Positions 16,006-24,068 of a DNA stretch of 46,729 bases are shown piece after piece. Source of the stretch: Bifidobacteriaceae bacterium (GTDB lineage Bacteria > Actinomycetota > Actinomycetes > Actinomycetales > WQXJ01); assembly GCA_031267825.1 (NCBI GenBank), contig JAIRYJ010000006.1, positions 1-46,729 on the forward strand, written 5' to 3'. Within the stretch, counting starts at the first letter, position 1, and every line of letters begins with the position of its first letter. The position numbers were made by a program, and so were the translations under genes. A model generated the notes under the pieces. It was given only the letters and a program-made list of their open reading frames with translations, did not search any database and was not told the origin of the DNA.

Positions 16006-16728
16006 CTAGTCGACCTGAAGCGGAACCTCCAGCACCTCGCCTGGCAACAGCAAAGAAGATTCCAGATGGTTGGCTTGACGGATTAGCTGAACCATTTCGC
16101 GCACGTCGCCGCCCACCGCCGCCACCCTGGCCTCAGCGATCGACCAGAGTGTGTCACCGTATCTGACCTGAACCGATTCGGTCGGCACATAGACATATTC
16201 GGTGACCGCTGTGCCGATCCGGAAGCCGACCGCCGCTAGGCAAACACCCAGTGCGGCCAGCACCAGCCAACCGCGCGATTTCAACCGGAAAGTAGGTCGC
16301 GAACTGGTGGGAACAGGTGCCTGGCGCGGAACCGAGCCAGCCAGAGCGGGCCGGGTGCGCGTCCCACCAGAGCCTGTGGTCAAGGCCGACCTGGAACCGG
16401 CCAGAACAGGCGCCTGGCGCGGAACCGACCCAGCCAGAGCGGGCCGGGTGCGCGTCCCACCAGAGCCTGTGGTCAAGGCCGACCTGGAACCGGCCAGAAC
16501 AGGTGCCTGGCGCGGAACCGGCCCGACCAGAGGCGGCCGGGCACTGCCCCAGCCGCCTTGACCCGCGCCGCGGCGGTGACGCCCTCCAACACCGGTTCCA
16601 AGCTCCGCTAGAGGTTCGGCATCGTAACGAGCTAGTTGTGTCTTCGTGTCACGGGGTTCCCGTGCCAGATCCGGACGAGCGCCGTAAGAGCGCGGAATCC
16701 GTGGGCTGTCACCTAAGACTGTTGTCAT
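16006..16728 (-). CDS. LysM-domain membrane protein
   Basis: A 240-residue cell-envelope protein. The N-terminal 150 residues are Arg/Pro/Gly-rich and lie in the cytoplasm. A single transmembrane segment is at about 153-175 (GWLVLAALGVCLAAVGF), followed by an extracellular LysM at 186-237 (VRYGDTLWSIAEARVA, LIRQANHLE, LLPGEVLEVP) that should bind peptidoglycan. Proteins with this layout commonly sit between lexA and nrdR in Actinobacteria. Residues 71-101 and 102-132 are near-identical 31-residue repeats (starting VPRQAPVLAGS), with a partial third copy at 133. AGGAG eight bases before the ATG supports the start. Confidence 0.92.
   Translation of the reverse strand: MTTVLGDSPRIPRSYGARPDLAREPRDTKTQLARYDAEPLAELGTGVGGRHRRGAGQGGWGSARPPLVGPVPRQAPVLAGSRSALTTGSGGTRTRPALAGSVPRQAPVLAGSRSALTTGSGGTRTRPALAGSVPRQAPVPTSSRPTFRLKSRGWLVLAALGVCLAAVGFRIGTAVTEYVYVPTESVQVRYGDTLWSIAEARVAAVGGDVREMVQLIRQANHLESSLLLPGEVLEVPLQVD
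16316..16515 (-). repeat. 93-bp in-frame tandem repeat in the LysM gene
   Basis: Two complete 93-bp units plus a partial third encode repeats of 31 residues (VPRQAPVLAGSRSALTTGSG and so on). Near-identity at DNA level, including third positions, indicates a recent duplication. Confidence 0.9.
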
Positions 16729-16805
16729 GATCGACTCCTACCTGATCGCGGCCCAACCTGGTCCGTTTGTTCACTAAGACCGTTGCCAACCAGCACAGAC
16801 CCAAA

Positions 16806-16888
16806 AGGCTGAAAGGCAGCCTCCGGCCGTCCCGCGGGCGGTCATGCGACCGCGACCAGCGAAGACGCAACACACAAGCATTGCGTTC
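16806..16888 (-). repeat. Dispersed repeat element, copy C (diverged)
   Basis: On the minus strand it contains GCGTCTTCGCTGGTCGC and GGCCGGAGGCTGCC in the same order and spacing as copy B. It lies between the divergent LysM and lexA genes, so it may also affect their promoters. Confidence 0.6.
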
Positions 16889-16935
16889 CGCCCAGGTCCG
16901 GGTGATCAACCACGGACCTAGCCCGCGACACGGCT

Positions 16936-16949
16936 AGTACATCTGTTCC
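16936..16949. promoter_or_regulatory. Weak LexA-box-like site upstream of lexA
   Basis: AGTACATCTGTTCC matches 7 of the 10 half-site positions of CGAAC-N4-GTTCG. It lies about 90 bases upstream of lexA and is much poorer than the recA box. Confidence 0.25.
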
Positions 16950-17039
16950 AAGTTGGACCATTTCCTACTATGCTGATAGCTAACACCAACCCTCTTTGGC
17001 CATTCCCATCAGGGAAAACGCAAACGATCGGAGCGGAAC

Positions 17040-17711
17040 ATGGCAGGCAAGAGGCCCGCTACGGACGGACCCGAACAGGATCTAACGCCACGGCAACGCG
17101 AGATTTATCAAGTCATCGTCAACTCAGTCAAGAAGCGTGGCTATGCCCCATCAATGCGCGAAATCGGCAGATTGGTCAACCTGACCAGCCCATCTAGTGT
17201 CAAGCACCAACTTGAAGCGCTCGAGGTCAAAGGCTATCTGCGACGCGACCGGCGCCTGCCGCGCGCCATCGAAGTGGTTGAACTAACGGTGCCGGCTGTT
17301 CCGGTGGATTCGGCCGCCAACTCGGCCCAGCAGAGCGAACCACGCTATGTGCCTCTGGTTGGCCAGATCGCGGCCGGCTTACCAATTCTGGCTGAACAGT
17401 TAGTTGACGGCCTCTATCCGTTCCCACGCGAACTAGTTGGCGAGGGTGATGTTTTCATGCTCAAAGTCCAAGGCGACTCAATGACCGGTGCCGCCATCGA
17501 AGATGGCGACTACGTCTTGGTCCGTCGGCAACCAACAGCCGAAAATGGGCAAATCGTGGCAGCCCAACTGGGTGATGAGGCAACTGTCAAAACCCTCACA
17601 ATCGACCGGGGTAAAGTCTGGCTGACCCCCCGAAACCCGGCTTACCAGCCGATCAGCGCCAAGTCAGCCAAGATTCTGGGACGGGTTGTCTGCGTAGTGC
17701 GTTCCCTTTGA
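17040..17711 (+). CDS. lexA: LexA repressor
   Basis: The SOS repressor, 223 residues. The N-terminal winged helix (about 15-80) contains APSMREIGRLVNLTSPSSVKHQLEALEVKGYLRR. The C-terminal self-cleaving peptidase has the cleavage bond Ala112-Gly113 in QIAAGLP, Ser147 in GDSM and Lys184 in ATVKTL as the catalytic dyad. RecA filaments trigger cleavage, and recA lies in the same window. GGAGCGG five bases before the ATG is the ribosome binding site. A weak LexA-like box lies upstream, so autoregulation is plausible but not shown. Confidence 0.97.
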   Translation: MAGKRPATDGPEQDLTPRQREIYQVIVNSVKKRGYAPSMREIGRLVNLTSPSSVKHQLEALEVKGYLRRDRRLPRAIEVVELTVPAVPVDSAANSAQQSEPRYVPLVGQIAAGLPILAEQLVDGLYPFPRELVGEGDVFMLKVQGDSMTGAAIEDGDYVLVRRQPTAENGQIVAAQLGDEATVKTLTIDRGKVWLTPRNPAYQPISAKSAKILGRVVCVVRSL

Positions 17712-17766
17712 ACAGTCACCCACCAAGCTGGTACCGCAGCAAGAAGGCGCTAGGAGAGCCGTAGGG

Positions 17767-17787
17767 GCCTGTTGCGCAGCAACAGGC
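17767..17787. terminator. Hairpin between convergent lexA and hflX
   Basis: GCCTGTTGC and GCAACAGGC form a perfect nine-pair stem with a three-base loop. No T-run follows on either strand. Its place between two convergent genes suggests a factor-assisted bidirectional terminator or an RNA-stabilising structure. Confidence 0.5.
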
Positions 17788-17842
17788 TAGGAGAAAACCG
17801 CCGGGGCCCCGAGGCTCGGGCCGGGCGTCCGGCTGAGTCTAT

Positions 17843-17875
17843 GAGAACCGCTAGGAGAACCGCTAGGAGAACCGC
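17843..17875. repeat. 12-bp tandem repeat
   Basis: GAGAACCGCTAG is repeated twice and followed by a partial third copy. It lies in the non-coding gap just downstream of hflX. A related GCTAGGAGAGCCG occurs at about 17749. Confidence 0.8.
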
Positions 17876-17912
17876 GCGGCGGCCGCTGCACCACAGTCCC
17901 CTAAGGAGCCCG

Positions 17913-19358
17913 CTACCCGGCCGCCCGCTCCAGTTCAGCCGCCAACGCCGGACCAACCCTGGCACGCAGGCGAGTGCCAGCCGCCTCATATGACTCAGCC
18001 AAAATCTGCCCAGTCTGATGGGCTTTAGCGACCAAATCACCCCGCGAATAAGGCACCACCACATCAACCTCGACCGGCGGGCGCGGCAGCGCCCGCTCAA
18101 TCACCGACCGCAAATCGTCCAGTCCCACCCCAGTCACAGCCGACACACCAATAGCCCCTGGGTAGGGCCGCAACAAGGCTTCCAACTCGGCTTGTGGGAC
18201 GGCATCGGACTTAGTGAAAACCAGGCACTCCTGGCCGAGCCCCCTCCCCTGGGCGATCTCCGCTAAAATCTGGCGCACCGCCGCGATCTGCCCTGGCGGG
18301 TTAGGCGCCGAAGCATCCACCACATGCAACAACACGTCAGCCTGAACCGATTCCTCAAGAGTTGAAGAAAAAGCCTCAACTAGTTGATGAGGCAGACGGC
18401 GCACAAATCCGACCGTATCGGCCAGAGTAAAAGTCCGGCCGTCAGCTGTCGTCAACGCCCGCACCGCCGGATCAAGCGTCGCGAAAAGCTGGTCATCGAC
18501 CAGAACGTTCGCCTGCGTCAAAGCGTTCAGCAGCGACGATTTACCAGCATTGGTGTACCCAACGATCGCCACTGAAGCGATCCCGTGGCGTTCCCGTTCA
18601 GCTCGCCGCGTGGCACGCTGAGGTTCCATCGCCTTGAGCTGGCGGCGCAGCTTCGCCATTCGTTGACGGATTCGGCGCCGATCCAACTCAATCTTGGTTT
18701 CGCCTGGCCCGCGTGAACCAATCCCAGCACCACCAGCCACCCGGCCACCAGCTTGGCGTGACATAGACTCGCCCCAGCCCCGCAGGCGCGGCAGCAAGTA
18801 CTCCAGTTGCGCCAGTTCAACTTGCGCTTTGCCTTCCTTAGACTTCGCGTGAGCGGCGAAAATATCCAAGATCAGAGCGGTCCGGTCAACTACTTTGACA
18901 CCAACAATGTCCTCCAAGGCGCGGCGTTGCGACGGCGCCAGCTCTGAATCCGCCACAACCGTGTCAGCCCCACTGTCAGCCGCCAGTTCAGCTAATTCAG
19001 CCGCCTTACCGGAACCCAAGTAGGTTGCCGGGTCAGGTTGGGCGCGGCGCTGCAACACCACTTCAAGAACCTCTGAACCGGCGGTTTCCGCCAAAGCCGC
19101 CAACTCGGTGAGTGAGTCTTCAGCCTCCTCCAAGTGGGCCCCAGCGCTATAAAGCCCAACCAGGATGACCCGTTCGAGGCGCAACTGACGGTATTCGACC
19201 TCAGTCACGTCAGTTAGTTCAGTCGCCAGCCCGGCGACCCGCTGGCGGGCCCGCCGTTCCTCGCGTTCTAGCTGTTCCCAAGCCTCATCCGAGCCGGAGG
19301 CCAGGCCTGGAGCCGGGTCCGGTAGGGAACCGGTCAATCCATCAGTCATTTCAGCCAT
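17913..19358 (-). CDS. hflX: GTPase HflX
   Basis: A ribosome-associated GTPase that splits stalled 70S ribosomes. The 481-residue product has the N-terminal HflX domain (LVGLYSAGAHLEEAEDSL, then ATYLGSGKAAEL) and the helical linker with GPGETKIELDRRRI. The G domain has G1 GYTNAGKS at 267-274, followed by LFATLDPAVR, ADTVGFVRRLPHQLVEAF and TKSD. The C-terminal extension is complete. The N-terminal 45 residues are acidic and variable. GAAGG lies close before the ATG at 19358. It is divergent from the methyltransferase gene with only 24 bases between starts. The lexA-hflX-dapF-miaA neighbourhood is standard for Actinobacteria. Confidence 0.96.
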   Translation of the reverse strand: MAEMTDGLTGSLPDPAPGLASGSDEAWEQLEREERRARQRVAGLATELTDVTEVEYRQLRLERVILVGLYSAGAHLEEAEDSLTELAALAETAGSEVLEVVLQRRAQPDPATYLGSGKAAELAELAADSGADTVVADSELAPSQRRALEDIVGVKVVDRTALILDIFAAHAKSKEGKAQVELAQLEYLLPRLRGWGESMSRQAGGRVAGGAGIGSRGPGETKIELDRRRIRQRMAKLRRQLKAMEPQRATRRAERERHGIASVAIVGYTNAGKSSLLNALTQANVLVDDQLFATLDPAVRALTTADGRTFTLADTVGFVRRLPHQLVEAFSSTLEESVQADVLLHVVDASAPNPPGQIAAVRQILAEIAQGRGLGQECLVFTKSDAVPQAELEALLRPYPGAIGVSAVTGVGLDDLRSVIERALPRPPVEVDVVVPYSRGDLVAKAHQTGQILAESYEAAGTRLRARVGPALAAELERAAG

Positions 19359-19370
19359 CAGCCTTCACAT

Positions 19371-19376
19371 TACCCT
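19371..19376 (+). promoter_or_regulatory. -10 element for a leaderless transcript (methyltransferase)
   Basis: TACCCT ends six bases before the ATG at 19383. This spacing, shared with other genes here, places the transcription start on the A of the start codon. Confidence 0.4.
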
Positions 19377-19382
19377 TGCTCT

Positions 19383-20213
19383 ATGCCGCACTACTTTGAT
19401 CAACCGGCCGCCGGGCCTGCCCCGAGGCGTCATCTGACAGTCGAGTTGGCCGGTGAACCAGCCGATGTGGTGACAGCGGCGGGCGTTTTTTCGGCCTCCC
19501 GGCTCGATTTGGGCAGCGCGGTGTTGTTACGTACCGAGATGCGTTTAGCTCGGGCCGCGTTGTCCGATGCCGCCCCCTTGGGTTCACCAGTCAACCACGG
19601 TGACCGTTCGGGTAGTGCCCCGTCCACCACCTTGTCCGATGCCGCCCCCTTGGGTTCACCAGTCAACCACGGTGACCGTTCGGGCACCACGCCATCATCT
19701 GATCGTGTCCCCACCCAACCCCCTGATACGGGCCGGCGGGCGGAGCGGGAATGGGGCGACGGCATCGGGCAACCTAAAACAAACCAACGCAACTTACTTG
19801 ACCTGGGCTGCGGCTGGGGTCCGCTGGCACTAACACTGGCCCGTCTTGAACCGGTCGCCACAGTTTGGGCGGTCGACACAAACCCCCGAGCGCTGGAACT
19901 GACCACCCAAAACGCCACCCGGCTGGGGCTGACCAACATCAAAACGGCCCTACCGCCAGATCTTCCCCCAACCATCAAATTTGACCTGATCTGGTCAAAC
20001 CCACCCATCCGGATCGGCAAACCAGCCCTCCATCAACTGTTACACCACTGGCTCAGCCGGATGACCCCCGCAGGCTGGGCTGACCTGGTAGTACAAAAGA
20101 ACCTCGGAGCTGATTCGCTGGCCCGCTGGCTCCAAGACGAGGCCGGTTTCGACACCGTCAAACTAGCCAGCGCCAAAGGCTACCGCGTCTGGCGGATCAA
20201 GCGGGCAGAATGA
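19383..20213 (+). CDS. RsmC/RlmG-like SAM-dependent methyltransferase
   Basis: A 276-residue class I methyltransferase with the small-domain (MTS) fold, probably acting on a ribosomal or other RNA base. Motif I is LLDLGCGWG (138-146), the acidic strand is AVDTNP, and the catalytic-type SNPPIR is at 205-210. Residues 60-83 and 84-107 are two near-identical 24-residue repeats (LSDAAPLGSPVNHGDRSG...), inserted between the N-terminal part and the SAM domain where relatives have only a short linker. The ATG at 19383 appears leaderless. The 3' end overlaps convergent dapF by 17 bases. The target RNA is unknown. Confidence 0.85.
   Translation: MPHYFDQPAAGPAPRRHLTVELAGEPADVVTAAGVFSASRLDLGSAVLLRTEMRLARAALSDAAPLGSPVNHGDRSGSAPSTTLSDAAPLGSPVNHGDRSGTTPSSDRVPTQPPDTGRRAEREWGDGIGQPKTNQRNLLDLGCGWGPLALTLARLEPVATVWAVDTNPRALELTTQNATRLGLTNIKTALPPDLPPTIKFDLIWSNPPIRIGKPALHQLLHHWLSRMTPAGWADLVVQKNLGADSLARWLQDEAGFDTVKLASAKGYRVWRIKRAE
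19561..19704 (+). repeat. 72-bp in-frame tandem repeat in the methyltransferase gene
   Basis: The 72-bp unit starts at 19561 and again at 19633. The first 50 bases look identical, including CGATGCCGCCCCCTTGGG. Being a multiple of three it preserves the frame. Confidence 0.9.
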
Positions 20214-21087
20214 CGCCCTTGGCGACCAGTACCGCCGGACCAGCCAATTCAACCAAGTCATCCTGCATCCGGACACGCAAAGTTCCGCCCGGGACCCGGA
20301 CCACCCAACTAGTCGGGCCAGCCGCACCAGCCCAGGCCCAAGCCGCCAAAGCGGCCGCCGCCGCGCCCGTACCACAAGACGGAGTCTCCCCCACACCCCG
20401 CTCATGAACCCGCATGCGGATTGTCGCCTCACCTTCATCCACCTGCACAAACTCAATGTTCGCGCCGTCAACTGGGGCCGGTTCAACCACCGGTGCTTGA
20501 GTCAAATCAAGGTCCGCTAACTCCTGGCGGCTGACCTTAACCACGACATGCGGATTACCAACATTAACTGACAGTCCACCAAGGGGCCGGTCAATGCCGC
20601 GCACAAAAACTTGACAGTCACAACCCCGCCGGACAGCTCCTTGGCCGCCGCAGAACTTCCAAGCCCCTAAGTCGACCGCGTAAATGTCATCTTCGCGGCG
20701 AACCAAGACATTACCCGCCCGGGTTGCGATCAGCACCAAATCAGTTTCAGCTGAGTCGATCAGGCCTTCGGCCTGCAAGAACTCCGCTAGAACGCGGACG
20801 CCGTTGCCGCACATTTCAGCTATCGAACCGTCAGCGTTGCGGTAATCCATAAACCATTGCGCGCCAGCCGCCGCGCCAGCCGCGCCGTCCGGTAAGGCGC
20901 TGGCCCGGACCGCCCGGATGACACCATCACCGCCAACTCCATAACGGCGGTCAGCTAAAGCCGCCGCCAAATCAGCGGTCAACGGGATTTCCGATAACGG
21001 ATCCGCATAAATCACAAAATCGTTGCCGGTGGCTTGGCCTTTGGCAAAAGTCAGGCCTGGTGGCAATGTGGGTACGCCGGTAGACAC
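20197..21087 (-). CDS. dapF: Diaminopimelate epimerase
   Basis: Converts LL- to meso-diaminopimelate for lysine and peptidoglycan synthesis. The 296-residue protein has the two catalytic cysteines in MCGNGVR (Cys93) and SCGTGAAAA (Cys238). It also has the N-terminal GNDFVI motif and GNPHVVV. Its presence implies a DAP-based pathway. The start is GTG at 21087, with TATGCT six bases upstream, so a leaderless transcript is likely. It overlaps the convergent methyltransferase by 17 bases. It is about 20 residues longer than many homologues because of Ala/Gly-rich loops near 65-77. Confidence 0.96.
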   Translation of the reverse strand: MSTGVPTLPPGLTFAKGQATGNDFVIYADPLSEIPLTADLAAALADRRYGVGGDGVIRAVRASALPDGAAGAAAGAQWFMDYRNADGSIAEMCGNGVRVLAEFLQAEGLIDSAETDLVLIATRAGNVLVRREDDIYAVDLGAWKFCGGQGAVRRGCDCQVFVRGIDRPLGGLSVNVGNPHVVVKVSRQELADLDLTQAPVVEPAPVDGANIEFVQVDEGEATIRMRVHERGVGETPSCGTGAAAAALAAWAWAGAAGPTSWVVRVPGGTLRVRMQDDLVELAGPAVLVAKGVILPA

Positions 21088-21167
21088 CCGGTCAGCATAA
21101 GCCTTACGACCTCAAATTGGTTACCCCCGCCACGCCGTGGCCCATTTTGGCTTAGCTGGCGGTGGTG

Positions 21168-22073
21168 CTATTGGAGTTGCTCCAGCGCGCGTTCAACCAG
21201 GTCAGGTCCAGTCGCATCGATCCAAGTGAGGCGCCGGTCACGGCTGAACCATTTGATCTGACGGCGCGCCAACTGTCTAGTGGCCAGAGCGATCCGGTCC
21301 AGGGCCGCCTGCGGCGTCAACTCACCATCAAGCACCGCCAGGGCCTCACGGTAACCGATGGCACGCCGGGCGGTCTGTCCTTGGCGCAGCCCCTGGCCTT
21401 CAAGACGGCGGACCTCCTCAATCAGACCCGCTTCCATCATATGGTTGGCGCGTGCTTCGATCCTCTGATCTAGCTGATCAAACGGCATTGACAAGCCGAT
21501 CATTTGGACCGGGCGCCATTGCTTTGGCGGCGGCAATTGGGCGGCGAACGGTTTACCTGTAACTTCGATTACTTCTAAGGCGCGGACCAGGCGGCGTAGG
21601 TTGCCTGGCAGAATGGCGGCCGCCGCAGCCGGGTCACGCCGGGCTAGTTCAGCGTGCAAGTAGCTGGCGCCATGATGATCCCCTAAAGCCTGCCAGCGGG
21701 CGCGCACAACGGCGTCATAAGGCGGGAACTCGATCACATCGGTGACCGCCCGGACATAAAGACCTGAACCTCCAACCAGCAGCGCGGTCCTGCCGCGCTG
21801 CCAGATGCTTTCAATGTCTGCCCGGGCGTGTCTCTGGTAGGCCGCGACCGAGGCTTCCTCGGTCACATCCAGCAGATCGATCTGGTGATGCGCGATCCCG
21901 CGCCGCAGTCCCGGCGGAGTCCGCGCCGTACCGATCTCCATGCCGCGGTACAAGGCCATCGAATCGGCGTTGACCAACTCGGCATCAAGTTGCCCGGCTA
22001 AATCAAGGGCCAAACCGGACTTACCTGTGGCTGTGGCACCAACCAAGGCGATGAAGCGTGGCCGTGGTTTCAC
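21168..22073 (-). CDS. miaA: tRNA dimethylallyltransferase
   Basis: Adds dimethylallyl to N6 of A37 in tRNAs that read UNN codons; MiaB then methylthiolates the product. The 301-residue protein has the P-loop GATATGKS at 12-19, NADSMALYRGMEIGTA, the GGSGLYVRAV motif and RQLARRQIKWF near the end. The frame is open to 22574, but the upstream part is antisense to the proline-rich TM2 gene. GTG at 22073 has GGAGA ten bases upstream and fits the family start, so it is chosen. miaB lies about 3 kb away on the same strand. Confidence 0.95.
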   Translation of the reverse strand: MKPRPRFIALVGATATGKSGLALDLAGQLDAELVNADSMALYRGMEIGTARTPPGLRRGIAHHQIDLLDVTEEASVAAYQRHARADIESIWQRGRTALLVGGSGLYVRAVTDVIEFPPYDAVVRARWQALGDHHGASYLHAELARRDPAAAAAILPGNLRRLVRALEVIEVTGKPFAAQLPPPKQWRPVQMIGLSMPFDQLDQRIEARANHMMEAGLIEEVRRLEGQGLRQGQTARRAIGYREALAVLDGELTPQAALDRIALATRQLARRQIKWFSRDRRLTWIDATGPDLVERALEQLQ

Positions 22074-22184
22074 CCATGAAGTCTCCCATGGCAGTCTCAG
22101 GCGGCGTGGCTCCACCGCTTCAGGCGGAAGACTGCTAATGTCGCGAACACCATTACCAAAGCCGAAATGAGGAGGACCGCCGTA

Positions 22185-22751
22185 ATGACCACTCCCGCAG
22201 ACCCGAACGATCCAGGCACGCCGATCCAGCCACCCGGCGACGGCTCGTATCAGGCGCCACCACCAGACCCAGCGGCCGGTTACGCGCCGCCACCGGCTGG
22301 CGGTTACGATCCGTCCTATCAGCCACCGGCTGGCGGCTACGATCCGTCCTATCAGCCACCGGCGGCTCCGGGCGGTTATCCGCCACCAGCGGCTCCGGGC
22401 GGTTATCCGCCACCGCCTTACCAGCAGCCTCCGGCAGCTGGTGGCTACGCACCACCGCCCTATCAGCAGCCCGGCTATGGCCCCTATCCCCCGCCTCTCC
22501 CGCCAAACCCGAACGCTAAGTCCAAGCTGGCGGCCGGTCTGCTCGGGATCTTCCTCGGTTCGCTGGGGGTTCATAACTTCTATTTGGGGTACATCGGCAA
22601 AGCTGTCGCTCAGCTACTGATCTCCGTGCTTAGCCTGGGTATCCTGGCGGCCGCATCGGCCATCTGGGGTTTGATCGAAGGCATTTTGATCCTGACATCC
22701 AAGCCAGGAACACAATGGGCGGTCGATGCCAAAGGTGTTCCTCTGGAGTAA
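22185..22751 (+). CDS. TM2-domain membrane protein with Pro/Gly/Tyr-rich N-terminus
   Basis: A 188-residue membrane protein. The first 110 residues are low complexity, with GGYDPSYQPPA and APGGYPPP repeats. The TM2 domain follows: KSKLAAGLLGIFLGSLGVHNFYLGYIGKAVAQLL, then a second membrane helix (ISVLSLGILAAASAIWGLIEGILIL). TM2 proteins of this layout are common in Actinobacteria; their function is not established. GAGGAGGA eight bases before the ATG at 22185 decides the start over 22167. The repeats are imperfect at DNA level, so this is an older expansion than those in the LysM gene. Confidence 0.9.
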   Translation: MTTPADPNDPGTPIQPPGDGSYQAPPPDPAAGYAPPPAGGYDPSYQPPAGGYDPSYQPPAAPGGYPPPAAPGGYPPPPYQQPPAAGGYAPPPYQQPGYGPYPPPLPPNPNAKSKLAAGLLGIFLGSLGVHNFYLGYIGKAVAQLLISVLSLGILAAASAIWGLIEGILILTSKPGTQWAVDAKGVPLE

Positions 22752-22922
22752 CTAGTCTCCTAGGTCCGTTTTGACAAACCACGGTCCTAGGAGACCGTCG
22801 GACAGCAGGCTCCTAGGCGGTCCCCCAGCGCCATATCGCCGCGTTTCCGCTGGTGAGAGTTCGCCCACACCGCCTCAACTTGGGCCTAGGAGGGTACTAT
22901 TCAACACCCTCCTAGGCGCGCT
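22752..22922 (+). repeat. Dispersed repeat element, copy D (most complete)
   Basis: A left hairpin pairs GTCTCCTAGGTCCGT (22755-22769) with ACGGTCCTAGGAGAC (22781-22795), with one mismatch. The conserved core follows (CCCCCAGCGCC, TATCGCCGCGTTTCCGCTGG, TGAGAGTTCGCCCACACCGC). A right hairpin pairs GCCTAGGAGGGT (22884-22895) with ACCCTCCTAGGC (22906-22917). It lies just after the TM2 stop codon, between convergent genes, so its hairpins may also end transcription. Confidence 0.8.
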
Positions 22923-23145
22923 GCATTGCTTCTCCGCTCTGTCTTCGCGGGTCAGCCACGCACTGACCTGCGTCAACACGGCGGAGAAGACTTTTTGGCT
23001 GGTTCCTTGGTGTTCGAAACCGCGACGAGTGAGTCAGGTTTTTGGCTTCCTCTTGTCCTCGTAAGAGATTCTGACAAACCTGACAAGGCCGGAAATTTCG
23101 CGGGGCGCATTACCCCAACCCAAGATCGATTTGCTCACTCCGCCG
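22923..23145. other. Non-coding stretch with secondary structure
   Basis: With copy D this makes a 394-base gap between convergent genes. CTTCTCCGC (about 22928) pairs with GCGGAGAAG (about 22980), enclosing an inner GGGTCAG/CTGACC hairpin. No reading frame is convincing. Confidence 0.5.
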
Positions 23146-23898
23146 CTAGCGGTCGAATCGGGCGCCTTCCGCCGTGCTCGGCAGCAGGAGAAACACCAGC
23201 ATCACAATCGGTCCGGCGATCGGCACAAAGTAGAGCAAGTACAAGAAGCCACTCAGGTTGGCATCATGTAAACGACGCCACAATAAGGCCAGACTCGGGA
23301 CGAAAGTCACCAAACTGAACAGCACTAGCAGGCTGACAGCCAACTGACCGAGCCCTCCACCGGTCCGCAGGTCGGTGTGGAGTTGGCCAGAATAGTCCCG
23401 GTAAATTTCCACACCGGTCGCCATCACCAGGGCCAGCAGGAACAAGTTGATTAGCCCTATGGCAACAGCAAACCACCAGTACTCGCTGCGCGAGGCGCGG
23501 CCAGAGAAAGTTCCGTACTTCTTGAACGCCCGCTTGAAGGCCGCTGTCAGACCAATGCCAGGCCACGGCCAGCCGAGTCCAGGGTCTGCCGCCGATCCAG
23601 ACCATGACTTGGGGCGTGGCGCTGTTTGCGGCGATCCGTAGGCGGTTGACGGGTACTGCGGCGGAATATAAGCCGACGGATTGTAGGACTGCTGTCCGTA
23701 AGACCCCTGACCAGGCAGCGGCCAACCAAATTGCGGATCACCTGGCCCTGCGGGCGGCTGACCCGGCGCCAGCGGCGGCGGGTACCGCGGCGGACCGTAT
23801 TGGCCCTGATCAGCCTGCGGGCTGTAGAACCCTTCTCCGGATGGAGGCCAACCAGACTGCGGATCGTCTGGCGTCAGCGGCGGCGGGTTGATTGTCAT
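23146..23898 (-). CDS. DUF805 membrane protein with proline-rich N-terminus
   Basis: A 250-residue membrane protein. The N-terminal 130 residues are Pro/Gly/Tyr/Gln-rich (PPRYPPPLAPGQPPAG and similar). The DUF805 domain follows: AFKKYGTFSGRASRSEYWWFAVAIGLINL, then membrane helices and LWRRLHDANLSGFLYLLYFVPIAGPIVMLVFLLLPS. Function unknown. The frame opens at 24009, but GAGAGGA nine bases before the ATG at 23898 and the start of the proline-rich pattern favour that start. The low-complexity N-terminus resembles that of the convergent TM2 protein. Confidence 0.92.
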   Translation of the reverse strand: MTINPPPLTPDDPQSGWPPSGEGFYSPQADQGQYGPPRYPPPLAPGQPPAGPGDPQFGWPLPGQGSYGQQSYNPSAYIPPQYPSTAYGSPQTAPRPKSWSGSAADPGLGWPWPGIGLTAAFKRAFKKYGTFSGRASRSEYWWFAVAIGLINLFLLALVMATGVEIYRDYSGQLHTDLRTGGGLGQLAVSLLVLFSLVTFVPSLALLWRRLHDANLSGFLYLLYFVPIAGPIVMLVFLLLPSTAEGARFDR

Positions 23899-24056
23899 TC
23901 GCGTGGTCCTCTCGGGGATCAGGGCTACCACCAGCGAGACGCAGTTTATCCGACTAAGCATCAGGACTTTGCCGAACATCCTTCCAGGCTGGTCACTTCT
24001 GGGCAGCAACGGGCCGCTCCACCCCGGCTAAGGCATCAAAACGCCAGTTGGTGAGC

Positions 24057-24062
24057 TATTCT
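24057..24062 (+). promoter_or_regulatory. -10 element for a leaderless transcript (GntR-like gene)
   Basis: TATTCT is separated by exactly six bases from the ATG at 24069. No Shine-Dalgarno site is present. Confidence 0.5.
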
Positions 24063-24068
24063 CGTGGG

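Noticed and set aside
22074..22574. N-terminal extension of the miaA frame by about 165 residues
   Set aside because: It is antisense to the proline-rich part of the TM2 gene, is Arg/Trp-rich low complexity, and MiaA's P-loop normally begins within 20 residues of the start. GTG at 22073 has a ribosome binding site.
22926..23318. Plus-strand frame between the TM2 and DUF805 genes
   Set aside because: Its 3' part is antisense to the DUF805 gene and its 5' part is structured non-coding DNA.
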